15,729 bases of DNA, taken from positions 1-15,729 of the forward strand of contig JAQBPP010000139.1 in NCBI GenBank assembly GCA_028287455.1. The letters run 5' to 3'. The translations under genes were made by a program, and so were the position numbers. Within the stretch, counting starts at the first letter, position 1, and every line of letters begins with the position of its first letter. The stretch is from Bacilli bacterium. GTDB lineage: Bacteria > Bacillota > Bacilli > Tumebacillales > JAQBPP01. Below are positions 13,481 through 15,729 of this stretch, in pieces. The notes beneath the pieces are model-generated. The model had not been told where the DNA came from. It did no database searches and saw only the letters and a list, made by a program, of their open reading frames with translations.

Positions 13481-15415
13481 ATGAGAAACATCAAATGGTG
13501 GAAGTGGTTAACCGTTGTCATGAGCTTCGTCTTGTTGACAGTTGTTGCCGGAAAAAGCCAGGCCTCTCAAAGCCAGTATCAGGATAACGGGACGTTTTTA
13601 TCCCACAACTATGTAAAATACTCTTCTTACGTAAATTTGGTGCCTGATCTTGCTAATAAGATGCAAAATACATACAAAGTATCCAGTTGGTTTAACAATG
13701 CCGGGACTTTAACTTCTGCGGGTAGCATCAACAAGGCATCGACGGAACTGGCGCAAGTGAAAAATTATATGAATGCAGTAAAAACCTATGAAAATGCGAA
13801 CGGATTTACTTTTAAGGTATACGCTTGGTTAAGTGCCGACTCATCCGTTGTAGATCTCAGTAATGCGACGGTGCGCAGCGCTATTGTGGAAGAATGCAAG
13901 AAACTGACCTCAACAACCGAGCCTGGCAGCTATGTATCGGGAGCAAACAGGGCATTTGACGGTGTTATGATGGATATCGAACCCTCGGGGAACAATGATA
14001 CGTTGTTTAACAATTACAAGCAGTTGATGGACGATATTAAGAATGGCATCGGCAGCAGCAAATTGACCGGCGTGGCTGCGCATAAGCTGGGTACGTCGGC
14101 TAGTAGATGGTATTGGAGCCCAAGCTATTACTATGATATGGGACGCCATGTCAATGTAATTGTTGATATGGCCTACGACACCGGCTTGACAGCCGGAACG
14201 GCTTATCAAGGTTGGATGCAAGCGCAAGTCAAAAGCACGATGGATGCAGTCTCAGGAAAAACATGGAATAACGATGCCAATCATCCGGTTCCAACGAACG
14301 GCATCAAGGTATTCATCGGATTGCCCGCTTATCCTGTAAATTCGAATCACAATCTCTCTGTCGAAAATATGCAGTATGGTGCGCAAGGGCTTGTTGCCGG
14401 GATAACGGATCTGCTAAATGACTCAACAGATAATTCGGAAGCTTATTTTCAAGGTGCAGCCGTATATCTTCACTCAAATGGATCAGGCTCCGACGGCTAT
14501 GCAGGATGGAATACTGATTGGTACGATTATGGCCACTACTGGTTAGGTGCAGTGTACAATCTTGACAAGACACCACCAACAACAACGGACAACGCTCCAA
14601 CGAGTTGGGTAAATACAGACGTAACCGTAAAGTTAATCGCAAGTGATAGCGGATCAGGGGTTGCTGCAACTTATTACACAGTCGACGGTGGCCTACAACA
14701 AAGCGGTACTACGGTTATCTTCACAACTGAGGGAGTCCACACGCTAACCTACTGGAGCGTAGACAATGCAGGCAACGTGGAAACTGCAAACACTGCAACC
14801 GTTATGATCGATAAGACACCGCCTGTAACTAGTGCATCTGTAAGTCCGTCTATGCCGAACGGCAGCAACGGATGGTACACGTCGGATGTAATCATAAACG
14901 TAGCTGCAACGGATAACTTATCCAGTGTTGCGAGAACTGAATACCGTGTGAACAACGGAACCTGGGTAACCTATACAGGTTCAATTCCTTCCTTTGGCGA
15001 AGGGGTTTACCAGGTTGCTTATCGGAGTACTGATCAGGCAGGAAATGTTGAACAGATGAAATCTATTGGATTTAAAATAGATGAAACTGCACCAGAACTA
15101 ACTGTTCAATTAGATAAAACGGTTATATGGCCGCCAGATAATAAAATGAAGACAATTAAAGCCATGTTGAATGCAAGTGATGATACATCAGGCGTTGCGT
15201 CTATCGTTTTAACCTCAATTACCAGCAATGAGCCTGATAGTGGTCAAGGCGACATTCAAGCTAACTTTGGTAGTACGGACACTTCATTTAGTTTGCGCGC
15301 TGCACGATTAGGTACTGGGACAGGACGTTTTTACACAATTACGTATATGGTAACTGACAATGCGGGCAACACATCAACGGCAATAAGTACAGTTAGCGTA
15401 CCACATAACCAATAA
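13481..15415 (+). CDS. Secreted GH18-like barrel protein with Ig-like/OmpL47-type repeats
   Basis: A 644-residue exported protein. Residues 1-29 are a signal peptide (basic start, hydrophobic core, SQA-SQ cleavage region, no lipobox). About 35-360 resembles a GH18-like TIM barrel: FKVYAWL, FDGVMMDIEPSG (Asp160, Asp165, Glu167), VDMAYDTG as an MxYD-type strand, and KVFIGLPAYP as a beta-7-type strand. The usual DxxDxDxE has Met163 at its second Asp, so the fold call is moderate and the activity unproven. About 362-445 and 444-534 are two Ig-like repeats of OmpL47 type, each opening DKTPP and containing YWSVDNAGNVE or YRSTDQAGNVE. About 535-644 is a third, different Ig-like domain with VIWPPDNKMK. 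A GGGGAGG ribosome site, promoter and cre box precede it. It probably attacks or binds a glycan outside the cell. Confidence 0.85.
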   Translation: MRNIKWWKWLTVVMSFVLLTVVAGKSQASQSQYQDNGTFLSHNYVKYSSYVNLVPDLANKMQNTYKVSSWFNNAGTLTSAGSINKASTELAQVKNYMNAVKTYENANGFTFKVYAWLSADSSVVDLSNATVRSAIVEECKKLTSTTEPGSYVSGANRAFDGVMMDIEPSGNNDTLFNNYKQLMDDIKNGIGSSKLTGVAAHKLGTSASRWYWSPSYYYDMGRHVNVIVDMAYDTGLTAGTAYQGWMQAQVKSTMDAVSGKTWNNDANHPVPTNGIKVFIGLPAYPVNSNHNLSVENMQYGAQGLVAGITDLLNDSTDNSEAYFQGAAVYLHSNGSGSDGYAGWNTDWYDYGHYWLGAVYNLDKTPPTTTDNAPTSWVNTDVTVKLIASDSGSGVAATYYTVDGGLQQSGTTVIFTTEGVHTLTYWSVDNAGNVETANTATVMIDKTPPVTSASVSPSMPNGSNGWYTSDVIINVAATDNLSSVARTEYRVNNGTWVTYTGSIPSFGEGVYQVAYRSTDQAGNVEQMKSIGFKIDETAPELTVQLDKTVIWPPDNKMKTIKAMLNASDDTSGVASIVLTSITSNEPDSGQGDIQANFGSTDTSFSLRAARLGTGTGRFYTITYMVTDNAGNTSTAISTVSVPHNQ

Positions 15416-15423
15416 GGGGATCG

Positions 15424-15729
15424 GTGGCTGCGCATAAGCTGGGTACGTCGGCTAGTAGATGGTATTGGAGCCCAAGCTATTACTATTACATGGGACGCCA
15501 TGTCAATGTAATTGTTGATGATGGCCTACGACACCGGCTTATCAAGGTTGGATGCAGACGCAAGTCAAAAGCACGATGGATGCAGTCTCAGGAAAAACAT
15601 GGAATAACGATGGCAATCATTCGGTTCCAACGAACGGAATCAAGGTATTCATCGGATTGCGCCGCTTATGCCGCAAATTCGAATCACGATCCCTCTGTCG
15701 AAAATATGCAGGATGGAATACTGATTGGT
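15424..15729 (+). pseudogene. Broken partial duplicate of the GH18-like gene, runs off window
   Basis: Beginning 9 nt after the stop of the intact gene, this segment is a near-identical copy of 14072-14522, within the barrel-coding part. It has a one-base insertion near 15519 (GATGATGG for GATATGG), a 17-base deletion between CGGCTT repeats near 15540, another one-base insertion near 15659 (TTGCGCC for TTGCCC), and a 130-base deletion whose ends share TATGCAG (14368 and 14498). It has no start and no consistent frame, so it is nonfunctional. Its far end is outside the window. Confidence 0.92.

Noticed and set aside
1..15729. Insertion sequence, CRISPR array, tRNA/rRNA or phage attachment site
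   Set aside because: No transposase, no regularly spaced repeats and no cloverleaf or rRNA-like segment could be recognised on either strand; the repeats found are explained by gene duplications.

Overview
The window looks like part of a Paenibacillus-type (Firmicutes, Paenibacillaceae) chromosome: moderate GC, strong purine-rich Shine-Dalgarno sites, CcpA-type cre boxes, lipobox solute-binding proteins and a dense set of plant cell wall carbohydrate genes. That assignment is an inference from gene style, not from a marker gene. All intact genes are on the + strand. The only minus-strand signal I trust is a regulator remnant at 8583-8790.

Layout. 1-1136 is a heavily frameshifted remnant of a large carbohydrate-active protein resembling alpha-glucuronidase-type enzymes. 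1137-2684 is an open (alpha/alpha)6-type glycosidase body that has lost its N-terminal part and has no credible start. 2709-3605 is a compact GH43 enzyme closed by a strong intrinsic terminator (3628-3661). 3816-5123 is a lipoprotein sugar-binding protein, followed directly by a second copy of the GH43 3' end (5137-5193), which is a rearrangement scar. 5343-6275 (pectin methylesterase, CE8) and 6268-8586 (GH95 alpha-L-fucosidase type) overlap by 8 nt. 8583-8790 (minus) is the tail of an AraC-family regulator. 8968-10287 and 10363-11673 are two paralogous solute-binding lipoproteins and 11688-13277 is a GH43 beta-xylosidase/arabinofuranosidase-type enzyme; these three form an operon behind a perfect cre box (8895-8908). 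13481-15415 is a secreted GH18-like barrel protein with extracellular Ig-like repeats, behind a clear sigma-A promoter (13351-13379) and a cre box (13435-13448). From 15424 to the window edge lies a broken partial copy of that gene's barrel.

How the genes fit together: the binding proteins would capture oligosaccharides from pectin or hemicellulose outside the cell. The esterase, fucosidase-type and GH43 enzymes lack signal peptides, so they would trim imported methylated, fucosylated and arabinosyl/xylosyl oligomers in the cytoplasm. No ABC permease, ATPase, intact regulator or sensor kinase is in the window, so the three binding proteins are orphans here. The locus also shows repeated erosion: two damaged genes at the left, a GH43 3'-end scar, a regulator stub and a broken tandem copy at the right. 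I see no tRNA, rRNA, CRISPR array, insertion sequence or phage gene. The best candidates for something undescribed are the GH18-like protein with an atypical catalytic signature and the unassigned six-hairpin glycosidase; neither is proven to be a new system.
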